Assembly: GCF_030813695.1 (NCBI RefSeq)
Contig: NZ_JAUSVA010000002.1
Coordinates: 8,145,501 to 8,209,500 of the forward strand
Source of the DNA: Kitasatospora herbaricolor
GTDB taxonomy: Bacteria; Actinomycetota; Actinomycetes; Streptomycetales; Streptomycetaceae
Reading direction: 5' to 3'
Length of the DNA stretch: 64,000 nt
Program-made: the position numbers and the translations under genes
The notes under the pieces: generated by a model
Told to the model about the DNA's origin: nothing
Databases searched by the model: none
What the model saw: only the letters and a program-made list of their open reading frames with translations
Shown: piece after piece, positions 34,150 to 42,082 of the stretch
Layout of the letters: the number at the start of each line of letters is the position of its first letter
How positions within the stretch are numbered: position 1 is the stretch's first letter

Positions 34150-34587
34150 ATGACGGACACCCGATCCGGCACCCGGCCGGACCCGCAGGACACCCCGCAG
34201 GACACCCCGTACCGCGCCCACCGCGCGGGCGACTTCGCCGACCGATGGGCCGCTTTCTGGGCGGCGCCCGACCCGGCCCGCCTCGACACCCTGAGCCATC
34301 CGGAGATCGTGCTGCACTGGCCCGGGCGCCCTGAGCCGATCGTCGGCCTGGACCAGTGGGCGGCCCAGGTGACCGGCACCCTGCAGCGCTTCCCGGATCT
34401 GCGGCTGACCGTGCTCGCCCACGCCCTGAACGAGGACATCGCCTTCGTCGGCTGGCGGGCCACCGCCACGGTCGACGGCACCGCCGCCGCCTGGGAGGGG
34501 GCCGACCGGATGCGGCTGGTGGACGGTTTGGTGGTGGAGTCCACCGTGGTCTTCGACACCGCCGGCCTGCGCGGCCGTTCCGCCTGA
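34150..34587 (+). CDS. SnoaL/NTF2-like protein
   Basis: A 145-aa protein of the cone-shaped alpha+beta (SnoaL-like cyclase/nuclear transport factor 2) superfamily. The pattern FADRWAAFWAAPDPARLDTLSHPEIVLHWPG then GLDQWAAQVTGTLQRFPDLRL and FVGWRATATVDG fits these enzymes or ligand carriers. The activity is unknown; several relatives are isomerases or hydratases. It is divergent from the TetR gene, its likely regulator, and ends at a strong hairpin. Confidence 0.78.
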   Translation: MTDTRSGTRPDPQDTPQDTPYRAHRAGDFADRWAAFWAAPDPARLDTLSHPEIVLHWPGRPEPIVGLDQWAAQVTGTLQRFPDLRLTVLAHALNEDIAFVGWRATATVDGTAAAWEGADRMRLVDGLVVESTVVFDTAGLRGRSA

Positions 34588-34633
34588 GCACGCCGCCGGG
34601 GCACGCCTGATCCACCGCGGTACCCGACCACCG

Positions 34634-34667
34634 CTCGGCGGCCCGACCACGAGGGCGGGCCGCCGAG
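34634..34667 (+). terminator. Terminator of the SnoaL-like gene
   Basis: A perfect 12-bp stem (34634-34645 with 34656-34667) around a 10-base loop. It lies in the convergent gap before bioD and may act on both strands. Confidence 0.75.
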
Positions 34668-34755
34668 ACGGCGAGGCCGGGGTGTGTCCGGCAGGGCGGC
34701 GGGTCACGCCGCCGGCCGGTTCGCCGGTTCGCCGGTTCGTCGGGTGGTCAGGCCC

Positions 34756-35508
34756 TCAGGGCAGCGGCAGCGGCGGGACCTGGTGCGCTGCCGTGAACGC
34801 GTCCGCGTCCCAGTGCCCGCCCAGCCGGGGGGCCAGCGCCGCGAGCGCCGTCCCGGCGAAGCCGGCGGCCTCCCGTCCCGCGCCCTCGGGCAGGACGCCC
34901 AGCAGCGGGGCCCCGGCGGCGACCGGAAGGTCGGCCAGGTTGCAGCGCTCGGCCAGCCCGGCCTCCCGAGGCCAGGAGCCGACCAGCACGCCGAGCGGGG
35001 CCAGGCCCCGGGCGTGCAGTGCCTCCGCCGTCAGGGTGGTGATGTTGAGGGTGCCGAGGGCGGCCGCCGCGACCACCAGCACCTCGGGGGCCAGGCCGAG
35101 ATCGGCGCTCGCCCGGGCCATGTCGGCCAGGGTGCGGCCCTGTTCGTCGTAGCGCACCAGCAGCCCGCCGGCGCCCTCGACCAGGACCAGGTCGTGCCCG
35201 GCGGCGAGTTCGGCCACCGCCTCGGCGACCCGCTCCGGGCCGATGGTCGGCAGCCCGCACCGCCGGGCGGCGGTGTCGGGGGCCAACGGCTCCGGGTAGC
35301 GCGCGAGTTCACGGGTGGTCAGCGGCCCGGCGAGGCGGACCACCTCCGCGGCGTCCCCGGGCTCGCCCGGCGCCACACCGGTCTGCCCCGGCTTGAGCAC
35401 GGCCACCCGGCGCCCGGCGGCCAGCGCGGCCGCGGCGATCGCCGCCGTGGCGACGGTCTTCCCGACATCCGTGTTGGTGCCGGTCACGAAGAGCACCTCG
35501 GCGGTCAT
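34756..35508 (-). CDS. bioD: Dethiobiotin synthetase
   Basis: A 250-aa ATP-dependent carboxylase that closes the ureido ring of dethiobiotin from diaminopelargonate and CO2. The P-loop is FVTGTNTDVGKTVATAAI at the N-terminus. The catalytic Lys lies in VAVLKPGQTGV, and the family motif LVLVEGAGGLLVRYDEQG is clear. The ATG overlaps the bioA stop in an ATGA tetranucleotide (35505-35508), so translation is coupled. Last gene of the bioB-bioA-bioD set. Confidence 0.95.
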   Translation of the reverse strand: MTAEVLFVTGTNTDVGKTVATAAIAAAALAAGRRVAVLKPGQTGVAPGEPGDAAEVVRLAGPLTTRELARYPEPLAPDTAARRCGLPTIGPERVAEAVAELAAGHDLVLVEGAGGLLVRYDEQGRTLADMARASADLGLAPEVLVVAAAALGTLNITTLTAEALHARGLAPLGVLVGSWPREAGLAERCNLADLPVAAGAPLLGVLPEGAGREAAGFAGTALAALAPRLGGHWDADAFTAAHQVPPLPLP

Positions 35509-36806
35509 CCAGCCACCGCCGCCGCCGTGACCGCCGCGCCGATCCGGGCCAGGTCCTCGTCCCCGGTGATGTACGGCGGCATGGTGTAGATCAGGTCCCG
35601 GAAGGGCCGCAGCCAGACGCCCTCGCGGGCGGCCGCCGCGGTCGCGGCGGCCATGTCCACGGGGTGGTCGAGCTGGACGACGCCGATCCCGCCGAGCACC
35701 CGGACGTCCGCGACGCCGGGCACCTCGGCGGCGCCCGCCAGGCCCGCCGCCAGGCCGGCCTCCACCCGCTTCACCCCGACCTGCCAGTCCTGGCCGAGCA
35801 GCAGCCCGATCGAGGCGTTGGCGACGGCGGCCGCGAGCGGGTTGCCCATGAACGTCGGGCCGTGCGCCAGCACCGGCACATCGCCCTTGCTGATCCCGTC
35901 CGCGATCTCGCCCGTGCAGAGCGTGGCGGCCATCGTCAGGTAACCGCCGGTCAGCGCCTTGCCCAGGCACATCACGTCCGGCGAGACGCCGGCGTGGTCG
36001 GCGGCGAACAGTTCGCCGGTCCGGCCGAAGCCGGTGGCGATCTCGTCGAAGACGAGCAGGACGCCGTGCTCGTCGCAGAGCCGGCGCAGCAGCCGCAGGT
36101 AGCCGGGGGAGTGGAAGCGCATCCCGCCCGCGCCCTGGACCACCGGCTCGACGATGACCGCCGCCAGCTCGTCGGCGTGCCGCTCGATCAGGTCGGACAG
36201 CTCCGTGGCGTACGCCTCGTCGACCGGCGCGTCGAAGCCGGCCGGCGGCTCGCCCGCGAACAGCTGGCGCGGCAGCACGCCGCCCCAGAGCTGGTGCATC
36301 CCGCCCTCGGGGTCGCAGACCGACATCGGGTGGAAGGTGTCACCGTGGTACCCGCCGCGCCAGGTCAGCAGGCGCTGCTTGGCCGGCCGCCCCACCGACT
36401 GCCAGTACTGGAGGCACATCTTCATCGCGACCTCGACGGCCACCGAGCCGGAGTCGGCCAGGAAGACGTGCCGCAGCGGCTCCGGCGTGATCTCCACCAG
36501 GGTCGCCGCCAGCCGGACGGCGGGCTCGTGGGTGAGCCCGCCGAACATCACATGGCTCATCCGGCCGAGCTGGTCGCGGACCGCCTCGTCCAGCACCGGG
36601 TGCCCGTAGCCGTGGATCGCGGCCCACCAGGACGACATCCCGTCGACCAGTTCGCGGTGCCCGGCGACCGGCTCGGCCAGCCGGAGCCGGACCCCGGCCG
36701 CGGACACCACCACGTACGGGGTCGCGGTGCCGGGCATCGGCCCGTACGGGTGCCAGACGTGCGCCCGGTCGAGCGCCAGCAGGGACTGCGGGGACAGCTG
36801 TGCCAC
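35505..36806 (-). CDS. bioA: Adenosylmethionine-8-amino-7-oxononanoate aminotransferase
   Basis: A 433-aa PLP enzyme that makes 7,8-diaminopelargonate using SAM as amino donor. The GTG start (VAQLSPQSLLALD) is preferred because GAGGAA lies nine bases upstream; an in-frame GTG at 36830 lacks a Shine-Dalgarno. Motifs include HVWHPYGPM, DGMSSWWAAIHGYGHP (substrate residues), LLVFDEIATGFGRTG with the PLP-binding Asp, and CLGKALTGGY with the Schiff-base Lys. It sits 92 bases after bioB and overlaps bioD by 4 bases. Confidence 0.95.
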   Translation of the reverse strand: MAQLSPQSLLALDRAHVWHPYGPMPGTATPYVVVSAAGVRLRLAEPVAGHRELVDGMSSWWAAIHGYGHPVLDEAVRDQLGRMSHVMFGGLTHEPAVRLAATLVEITPEPLRHVFLADSGSVAVEVAMKMCLQYWQSVGRPAKQRLLTWRGGYHGDTFHPMSVCDPEGGMHQLWGGVLPRQLFAGEPPAGFDAPVDEAYATELSDLIERHADELAAVIVEPVVQGAGGMRFHSPGYLRLLRRLCDEHGVLLVFDEIATGFGRTGELFAADHAGVSPDVMCLGKALTGGYLTMAATLCTGEIADGISKGDVPVLAHGPTFMGNPLAAAVANASIGLLLGQDWQVGVKRVEAGLAAGLAGAAEVPGVADVRVLGGIGVVQLDHPVDMAAATAAAAREGVWLRPFRDLIYTMPPYITGDEDLARIGAAVTAAAVAG

Positions 36807-36898
36807 GGTGGTGGGTTCCTCGGTCGTCACGGTGTGCCGGCGCCGGGCCCTCGTGGGGCGGCCGGCGCCGGTTCGGTCCGGGTCGGGGCCGGTCCGGC

Positions 36899-38146
36899 TC
36901 AGGCGTTGGGGGCCAGCTCGGTCCCGGCGCCGCGCCGGCGCACCCGGACCAGGTCGCTGCGTACGGCGTCCTCCTCGGCGGAGCCCGCAGCGGCGACGCC
37001 GGCGGTGTCCTGGCCGGCCGCGACGGTTGCCCCGACGCTGGGGGCCGCCTCGCCGTGACCGCCGCAGGGGCCGCAGCCGCCGCCCGAACCGCAGGCACCG
37101 CCGGCCGGTGCGCAGGCGTGCCCGGCCGCCTCGGCGGCGTCGACGCGGTGGCGCGGGAGGGTCACCTGGCCGGCGCCCTCGACCTCGAAGCCGGCGTCCG
37201 CGATCATGTCCAGGTCGGCCTGGCCGGCCTGGCCCTCGCTGGTCAGGTAGTCGCCGAGGAAGATCGAGTTGGCGATGTGCAGGCCCAGCGGCTGCATCGA
37301 GCGCAGGTGCACCTCGCGGCCGCCGGCGATCCGCACCTCGACGTCCGGGCAGACGAACCGGACCATCGCCAGGATCCGCAGGCAGCGCTGCGGGGTGAGG
37401 TTCCACTCCTTGGCGAGCGGGGTGCCCTCGAACGGGATCAGGAAGTTGACCGGCACCGAGTCCGAGTCCAGCTCGCGCAGCGCGAAGACCACGTCGACCA
37501 GGTCCTCGTCGCTCTCGCCCATGCCCGCGATCAGGCCGGAGCAGGCGGACAGGCCCGCGCCGTGCGCCTTGTTCACGGTGTCCACCCGGTCCGCGTACGT
37601 GTGGGTGGTGGTGATGTCCCCGTAGGTGCCCTCGGAGGTGTTCAGGTTGTGGTTGTAGGCGTCGGCGCCGGCCGCCTTCAGCCGCTCGGCCTGGTTGTCG
37701 GAGAGCAGGCCGAGGCAGGCGCACACCTCCACGGCCTCGTTGGCGTCCTTGATGGCGGCGATGGTGTCCGCGACCCGGTCGATGTCACGGTCCGTCGGAC
37801 CGCGGCCGCTGGCGACCAGGCAGACGCGCTTCGCACCGCCGGCGAGGCCCGCGGCGGCGGCCTCGGCGGCCTGCTCCGGCTTCAGCCAGGTGTACTTGAG
37901 GATCTCCGCCTTGGAGCCGAGCCGCTGCGAACAGTAGGAGCAGTCCTCCGGGCAGAGCCCGCTCTTGAGGTTCACCAGATAGTTGAGCTTGACCCGGCGG
38001 CCGAACCACTGCCGGCGCACCCGTCCGGCGGCCGCGACCACGTCGAGGAGTTCGTCGTCGGTGGTGGCGAGGACGGCAAGGGCTTCCTCGCGGGTCGGAA
38101 TTTCCCGGCGCAGGCCCTTGGCGGTGAGGGTGTCGAGCAGATCCAT
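36899..38146 (-). CDS. bioB: Biotin synthase with Cys-rich C-terminal extension
   Basis: A 415-aa radical-SAM enzyme that inserts sulfur into dethiobiotin. The [4Fe-4S]/SAM motif is C65-x3-C69-x2-C72 (CPEDCSYC). The usual [2Fe-2S] ligands appear in KRVCLVASGRG, EVCACLGLL and VEVRIAGGREVHLR, and the core ends near residue 335. Typical BioB proteins are ~320-350 aa. Here ~80 extra residues follow, with His343, Cys345, Cys352, Cys358, Cys361 and His364 in a Gly-rich stretch, then an Ala-rich linker and the tail RRRGAGTELAPNA. The extension could bind metal or an Fe-S cluster for sulfur supply; that is inference. First gene of the operon; upstream no BirA- or BioR-type operator was recognised. 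Confidence 0.95.
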   Translation of the reverse strand: MDLLDTLTAKGLRREIPTREEALAVLATTDDELLDVVAAAGRVRRQWFGRRVKLNYLVNLKSGLCPEDCSYCSQRLGSKAEILKYTWLKPEQAAEAAAAGLAGGAKRVCLVASGRGPTDRDIDRVADTIAAIKDANEAVEVCACLGLLSDNQAERLKAAGADAYNHNLNTSEGTYGDITTTHTYADRVDTVNKAHGAGLSACSGLIAGMGESDEDLVDVVFALRELDSDSVPVNFLIPFEGTPLAKEWNLTPQRCLRILAMVRFVCPDVEVRIAGGREVHLRSMQPLGLHIANSIFLGDYLTSEGQAGQADLDMIADAGFEVEGAGQVTLPRHRVDAAEAAGHACAPAGGACGSGGGCGPCGGHGEAAPSVGATVAAGQDTAGVAAAGSAEEDAVRSDLVRVRRRGAGTELAPNA

Positions 38147-38222
38147 GCGCCTGATCCTGCCCGCTCGCCGGGCGCCCGCGCCAGAGGGAACCCGCCAGAA
38201 GATCCCGCGGCGGATGTGCGAG

Positions 38223-38252
38223 TTGTCACAGTGTCGCCGCTCACAGTAGTGG
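38223..38252 (+). promoter_or_regulatory. Candidate promoter of the membrane-anchored protein gene
   Basis: TTGTCA (38223-38228), an 18-base spacer and TAGTGG (38247-38252), about 115 bases upstream of the ATG at 38368. CACAGT occurs twice (38227-38232 and 38242-38247) around the spacer and may be a regulator site shared with the divergent bioB promoter. Confidence 0.45.
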
Positions 38253-38367
38253 CGCAGGTCACCCGGGCTCCGGTGTCCACCACTCGGACGGCGGTGCGGG
38301 GCCGCCGCCGGGCTCCGGGCCCCACCCCTTGATCAGCGGCGCCGGCCCACCACCTAGAATCTGCGCC

Positions 38368-39270
38368 ATGACCACGCAGGGGCAACGCGACCCGCAACCG
38401 GCAGACCGGACACCCGAAGGGCGCGCCGCGCGGGCGCGCCACGCGACCCGCGGCCTCCCGGCCAGGGCGCTGGGGTGGTGCGTCGTCGTCGCGGTGGTCG
38501 CCGGTGGCGGATGGATAGTCAGCCGGCCGCACCCGGGGGACTGGATACCCGGGCTCGGCCCGTCCAGCGCGGACGCCGCCAAGACCCCGCCGGTGGTCGG
38601 CAACCCGCTGCCGCCGAGCGGCACGGACCAGGAAGGCCTCACCGCGGACCGGTACTTCCCGGCTCAGCGCGCCGTGGAGATGGGCGCCTACAAGGGCCGC
38701 CGCAACGGTGCCCGGCAGGGCCAGGACTGCGCGGAGACCCTGCAGGCCCGCGAGACGGACCCGCTGCAGGGCAGCGGCTGCCAGGGCTACGTGACCGTCA
38801 GCTTCAGCGCCGTCGACCAGCCCGCCCTGCTGAGCAGTGTCACGGTGCTGCGCTTCCCGGACGACGCGTCCGCGGCGAAGGCCGCGCAGGCCCTGCGGGC
38901 CGGGCACGGCCCGGCGGAGGCGCTGGTCTTCATCCTGCCGGACGCCTCCGCGGCGCCCGTCCCGGCCGCGGCCGCCGGCAAGCCGGCCGATCCCGCCAAG
39001 CCCGCGGACCCGGGGAAGGTGGAGGCGGTCGGTCACTTCCTGACCGTCACCGTCTCGCGGTTCGCGGAGTCCCGCACCGCTGCGCCGAGCCCCGGCCCCA
39101 CGGCGTCCGGCACCGCCGGCGCCCCGGAGGCGCCGCCGGCCCCCGCCACGGGCAGTGCCGCGGCGTCCACCACCCCGAGCGCCCCGGCCGGGCCGAGCCA
39201 GGCGCAGCTGCTGGACCTGGCCACCCGGGCGGTCTCCTACGCGGCGGGCGCGCAGTTCATCTGGACCTGA
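38368..39270 (+). CDS. Membrane-anchored protein of unknown function
   Basis: A 300-aa protein with an Arg-rich cytoplasmic N-terminus (~1-32), one transmembrane segment (ALGWCVVVAVVAGGGWIVS, ~33-52) and an extracytoplasmic domain. The outer part holds two Cys pairs (QDCAETLQ and SGCQGYVTVSFSAVD) that may form a disulfide, followed by a long Ala/Pro-rich low-complexity linker. No family recognised. Transcribed away from bioB, perhaps from the shared 220-bp region. The stop codon lies inside a 20-bp tandem repeat. Confidence 0.7.
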   Translation: MTTQGQRDPQPADRTPEGRAARARHATRGLPARALGWCVVVAVVAGGGWIVSRPHPGDWIPGLGPSSADAAKTPPVVGNPLPPSGTDQEGLTADRYFPAQRAVEMGAYKGRRNGARQGQDCAETLQARETDPLQGSGCQGYVTVSFSAVDQPALLSSVTVLRFPDDASAAKAAQALRAGHGPAEALVFILPDASAAPVPAAAAGKPADPAKPADPGKVEAVGHFLTVTVSRFAESRTAAPSPGPTASGTAGAPEAPPAPATGSAAASTTPSAPAGPSQAQLLDLATRAVSYAAGAQFIWT

Positions 39271-39332
39271 GCCGGGCCGTCGTGACCTGAGCCGGGCCGT
39301 GGTGACCTGGCACGGGCCGTGGTGACCTGAGT
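39263..39332. repeat. 20-bp tandem repeat over a stop codon
   Basis: Three full units plus half of a fourth (GACCTGAGCCGGGCCGT core, period 20). The first unit includes the last codons and stop of the membrane-protein gene, so each copy carries an in-phase-looking TGA. Confidence 0.9.
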
Positions 39333-39443
39333 GGAAGGGCCGCGGCCCGGCGCGGGCCGGGGAGAACCCGGGCCGGACGCGGCGCACCGTCAGGAGCCCC
39401 TCCACGTACCGCGCCTGCCGGCGTGCCGGGCCACCGGCCCCGC

Positions 39444-40388
39444 CTACTTGCTCTGCAGCTTCCCGAGCGGGTGGGGGTCGCTCTCCAGGGCGGCGGCCGC
39501 CGTCCGCCAGCCGGTGTCCCCGGGGTGGAGGGCGCTGCGGAGGAAGGCGGTGGTGAGCCGCTGGACCAGGGCGACGCGGGCGGGGCTCTCGTCGGTGGTC
39601 TCGGCTACCTCGTACCCGGGGATGCCCCCGAGCGAGTGCTCGGCGCCGAACAGGGTGAGCAGGCTCTTGGGGCCAGGGCTGCAGGTGTAGGGGTCGGTGA
39701 ACCAGTCCGGACCGCGGGTGGACAGGTGGGACTGGTCCCGGTCGCCGGCGACGATCAGGGCCGGGGTGGTCATGCCGTCGAAGGAGGGCCTCAGGAAGGG
39801 CAGGTGCTCGGCGGCGAACGGGGTCAGATCGTCGCCCAGGCCGGTCAGGGCAAGGAGCACGCCGGCCTTCACGCGCGGGTCGGACATGTCCTCGCCGGGA
39901 ACGCCGTCGGGGCCCAGGACACGTGCGCCCAGCAGCACGCTCGCGCTCTGGGCGCCCCAGGAGTGGCCGGCCACCGCGATGCGGCCGCGGTCGACGCGCC
40001 CGGCGAGGCCCGGGACGGAGTCCTCCAGGGTGTCGAGGCGGTCCAGCACGAGGGTGAGGTCCTCGATCCGGTGCCGCCAGATCCGCGGGGTGCGGGGGTC
40101 CTCGGCGGGGACGGCGAGGGTGCGGGAGTCGAGGTGGGTGGGCTGGAGGACGACGAAGCCCTGGGCGGCCCAGTGGTCCGCCAGCGGGGCGTAGCCGTTC
40201 ATCGACCAGCCGAAGCCGTGCGAGAGGACGATGACGGGCAGATCCCCGCCGGTGGCCGGTGCGGACACCCGGACCTGGAGGTCCTCGCCCCGGCCGGCGG
40301 GGGCGGGCAGGACGACCGGCTTCGCGGAGATCACGCGGCGGGGCGCGCCGGCGGCTTCGTGCGTGTTCGTGGTGTTCGAGTCAGACAT
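39444..40388 (-). CDS. Alpha/beta hydrolase (platelet-activating-factor acetylhydrolase/dienelactone-hydrolase-like)
   Basis: A 314-aa hydrolase. The nucleophile elbow is IAVAGHSWGAQSAS (Ser of GHSWG). The oxyanion region is VIVLSHGFGWSMNGY, followed by ADHWAAQGFVVLQPTHLDS. A likely acid lies in ALIVAGDRDQSHL and a His in LFGAEHSLGGIPGYE. No signal peptide is seen, so it should be intracellular. The ATG MSDSNTTNTHE begins the plausible protein; a longer in-frame version is repeat-encoded. It is divergent from a TetR gene across a region with twin operators, so it is probably repressed by that TetR. Confidence 0.88.
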   Translation of the reverse strand: MSDSNTTNTHEAAGAPRRVISAKPVVLPAPAGRGEDLQVRVSAPATGGDLPVIVLSHGFGWSMNGYAPLADHWAAQGFVVLQPTHLDSRTLAVPAEDPRTPRIWRHRIEDLTLVLDRLDTLEDSVPGLAGRVDRGRIAVAGHSWGAQSASVLLGARVLGPDGVPGEDMSDPRVKAGVLLALTGLGDDLTPFAAEHLPFLRPSFDGMTTPALIVAGDRDQSHLSTRGPDWFTDPYTCSPGPKSLLTLFGAEHSLGGIPGYEVAETTDESPARVALVQRLTTAFLRSALHPGDTGWRTAAAALESDPHPLGKLQSK

Positions 40389-40470
40389 GGCAGTGCTGTC
40401 CGTTCGGTCTGCTGCACGCGACGGGCCCGGCGGTTCGTGGAACCGGCCCGGGGGCGCGCGAGGGTGGAGG

Positions 40471-40533
40471 GTGGGGAGCGCTGAGGCGGGCAGTGCTGAG
40501 GTGGGTAGTGCTGAGGGTGGGCAGTGCTGAGGG
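40471..40533. repeat. 15-16-bp tandem repeat upstream of the hydrolase gene
   Basis: Four degenerate copies of GGGCAGTGCTGAGGT between the twin operators and the hydrolase start. It would lie in the hydrolase 5' leader. Confidence 0.75.
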
Positions 40534-40588
40534 AGGCGAGGGTGCGCGGCCTGGGCGCGTCGCCCCCGTTCTGGCATCATGGCCAAAA

Positions 40589-40627
40589 CGGAACCTTGTT
40601 CCGCCAACGATACGGAACCGTGTTCCG
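40589..40627. promoter_or_regulatory. Twin palindromic TetR operators
   Basis: CGGAACCTTGTTCCG (40589-40603) and CGGAACCGTGTTCCG (40613-40627) are identical except for the 3-base spacer, 24 bp centre to centre. The pair is enclosed by longer symmetry (CAAAACGGAAC to GTTCCGTTTTG). The site lies 34-72 bases upstream of the TetR start and ~200 bases upstream of the divergent hydrolase. Confidence 0.85.
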
Positions 40628-40660
40628 TTTTGTAAACCCGTCCAGGCAGGAGTGGCAGAT

Positions 40661-41260
40661 TTGAGCGGGAGCAGTGCGAGCGGCCAGGGTGTGCAGGGCG
40701 CGGCCGGGGCCGTGCGCAAGGACGTCCGCCGCAACCAGCAGGCCCTGCTGGACGCGGCCGCCGAGGTCTTCGTCACCTCGGGCGTGGAGGCGCCGGTGCG
40801 GGACATCGCGGCCCGGGCCGGCGTCGGGACGGGCACGGTCTACCGGCACTTCCCCACCCGCGCGGACCTCGTCGTCGCCGTCTACCGGCACCAGGTGGAC
40901 GCCTGCGCCGACGCCGGCCCGGCCCTGCTGGCGAGCAGCCCGACGCCCGGCGTCGCGCTCGGGCGGTGGGTCGACCTCTTCGTCGACTTCCTGGTCACCA
41001 AGCACGGACTGGCCGGCGCGATGCAGGCCGACAACGCCGGCTTCGAGACGCTGCACGCCTACTTCCTCGACCGCCTGCTGCCGGTCTGCACCGGGCTCCT
41101 CGACCGGGCCGCGGCCGCCGGCGAGATCCGTTCGGACATCACGGCGTACCAGCTGATGCGCGGCATCGGGAACCTCTGCGTCGGCGCCGAGAGCGACGGG
41201 CGCTACGACGCCCGCCGGATGGTGACGCTGCTCGTCGCGGGGCTGCGCCACTCGCCCTGA
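40661..41260 (+). CDS. TetR-family transcriptional repressor
   Basis: A 199-aa TetR protein. The TTG start is preceded by AGGAG eight bases upstream. The HTH is clear: RRNQQALLDAAAEVFVTSGVEAPVRDIAARAGVGTGTVYRHFPTRADLV. The C-terminal helical domain includes GRWVDLFVDFLVTKHGLAG, common to a large actinobacterial TetR subgroup that controls divergent oxidoreductases or hydrolases. The twin CGGAAC-N3-GTTCCG sites just upstream are its likely autoregulatory operators. Confidence 0.9.
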   Translation: MSGSSASGQGVQGAAGAVRKDVRRNQQALLDAAAEVFVTSGVEAPVRDIAARAGVGTGTVYRHFPTRADLVVAVYRHQVDACADAGPALLASSPTPGVALGRWVDLFVDFLVTKHGLAGAMQADNAGFETLHAYFLDRLLPVCTGLLDRAAAAGEIRSDITAYQLMRGIGNLCVGAESDGRYDARRMVTLLVAGLRHSP

Positions 41261-41343
41261 GTACGGCCCGCAAGAGCCCTTCCGGGCGGCTCCGTTCGGC
41301 CGGTCGCCCGCCGCCCGCCGGTGTTCCGTCCCGGCCTGCGCGC

Positions 41344-42015
41344 TCAGCGGTCGCGCGGCAGCCCCAGTTCGCCCGCCCGCAGTCCGGCCTGGAACCGCGA
41401 GCCGGCTTCGAGCTTGGCCATCAGCTCCGCCACCCGCCGCCGGTAGGTGCGCAGCGAGAGGCCGAGCCGTCCGGCCGCCGACTCGTCGGTCAGCCCGGAG
41501 GCGAGGGCGTCCAGGATCCGCCGGCCGTCGGCGTCGAGGTGCGGGACGTCGCCGCGCAGGCGGGTGTCGAGATCGACGGCGGTGTCCCAGAGCGCCAGGA
41601 ACAGCGCGTGCACGCCCTCGACCAGGGCCGGCGAGGTGGTGACGGTGTACTCGCGGCCGGCCGGCGTCTCCCGGCCGGCCAGGATCATCACCCGCCGGTC
41701 GATCAGGATGGTCTCGTGCGGCAGCGGCGAGGCGCTGATCCGCACCAGGGCGCCCTTGCTGCGGACCAGCCGCAGGTGCGCGCGGGCCCCCTCGTCGGCG
41801 AGCGCGACCGGGCTGAGCAGCTTCCGGGCGGTGAAGTCCGGGGCGTCCGCGGTGCGCATCCGGGCCCGGATCGCGGCGCGGGCCTCCGGTTGCGACCAGG
41901 TGGCGAGGTCCCGGGCGGCGCACAGGAACTCGTGCCGTGCCGACTCGAAGAGGTGGCCGGCGCGGGTCATCAGCTCCGCGTCCCCGTGGACCGAGAACAC
42001 CGGTTCGTTGCGCAT
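41344..42015 (-). CDS. LuxR-type HTH regulator without receiver domain
   Basis: A 223-aa regulator with a C-terminal LuxR-like HTH (DADGRRILDALASGLTDESAAGRLGLSLRTYRRRVAELMAKLEA). The N-terminal part (~1-150) resembles the phospholipase-D-fold sensor seen in Streptomyces helix-turn-helix/TrmB-type regulators (LFESARHEFLCAARDLATW, LVRSKGALVRISASPLPHETILIDRRVMILAG). The PLD catalytic HKD is not seen. The ATG has only a weak GGTGG upstream. It is divergent from an aldo/keto reductase across 67 bp, so it probably controls that gene. Confidence 0.82.
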   Translation of the reverse strand: MRNEPVFSVHGDAELMTRAGHLFESARHEFLCAARDLATWSQPEARAAIRARMRTADAPDFTARKLLSPVALADEGARAHLRLVRSKGALVRISASPLPHETILIDRRVMILAGRETPAGREYTVTTSPALVEGVHALFLALWDTAVDLDTRLRGDVPHLDADGRRILDALASGLTDESAAGRLGLSLRTYRRRVAELMAKLEAGSRFQAGLRAGELGLPRDR

Positions 42016-42082
42016 GCCACCAGTCTGGCAGCAACTGGCCACGAGCTTGCCGGGCGTGGTGGCCGCGGACAGCATGGATCCC

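Noticed and set aside
38147..38367. Biotin-repressor operator or riboswitch upstream of bioB
   Set aside because: No BirA- or BioR-like palindrome and no conserved RNA fold could be recognised; only CACAGT repeats and a promoter for the other strand are visible.
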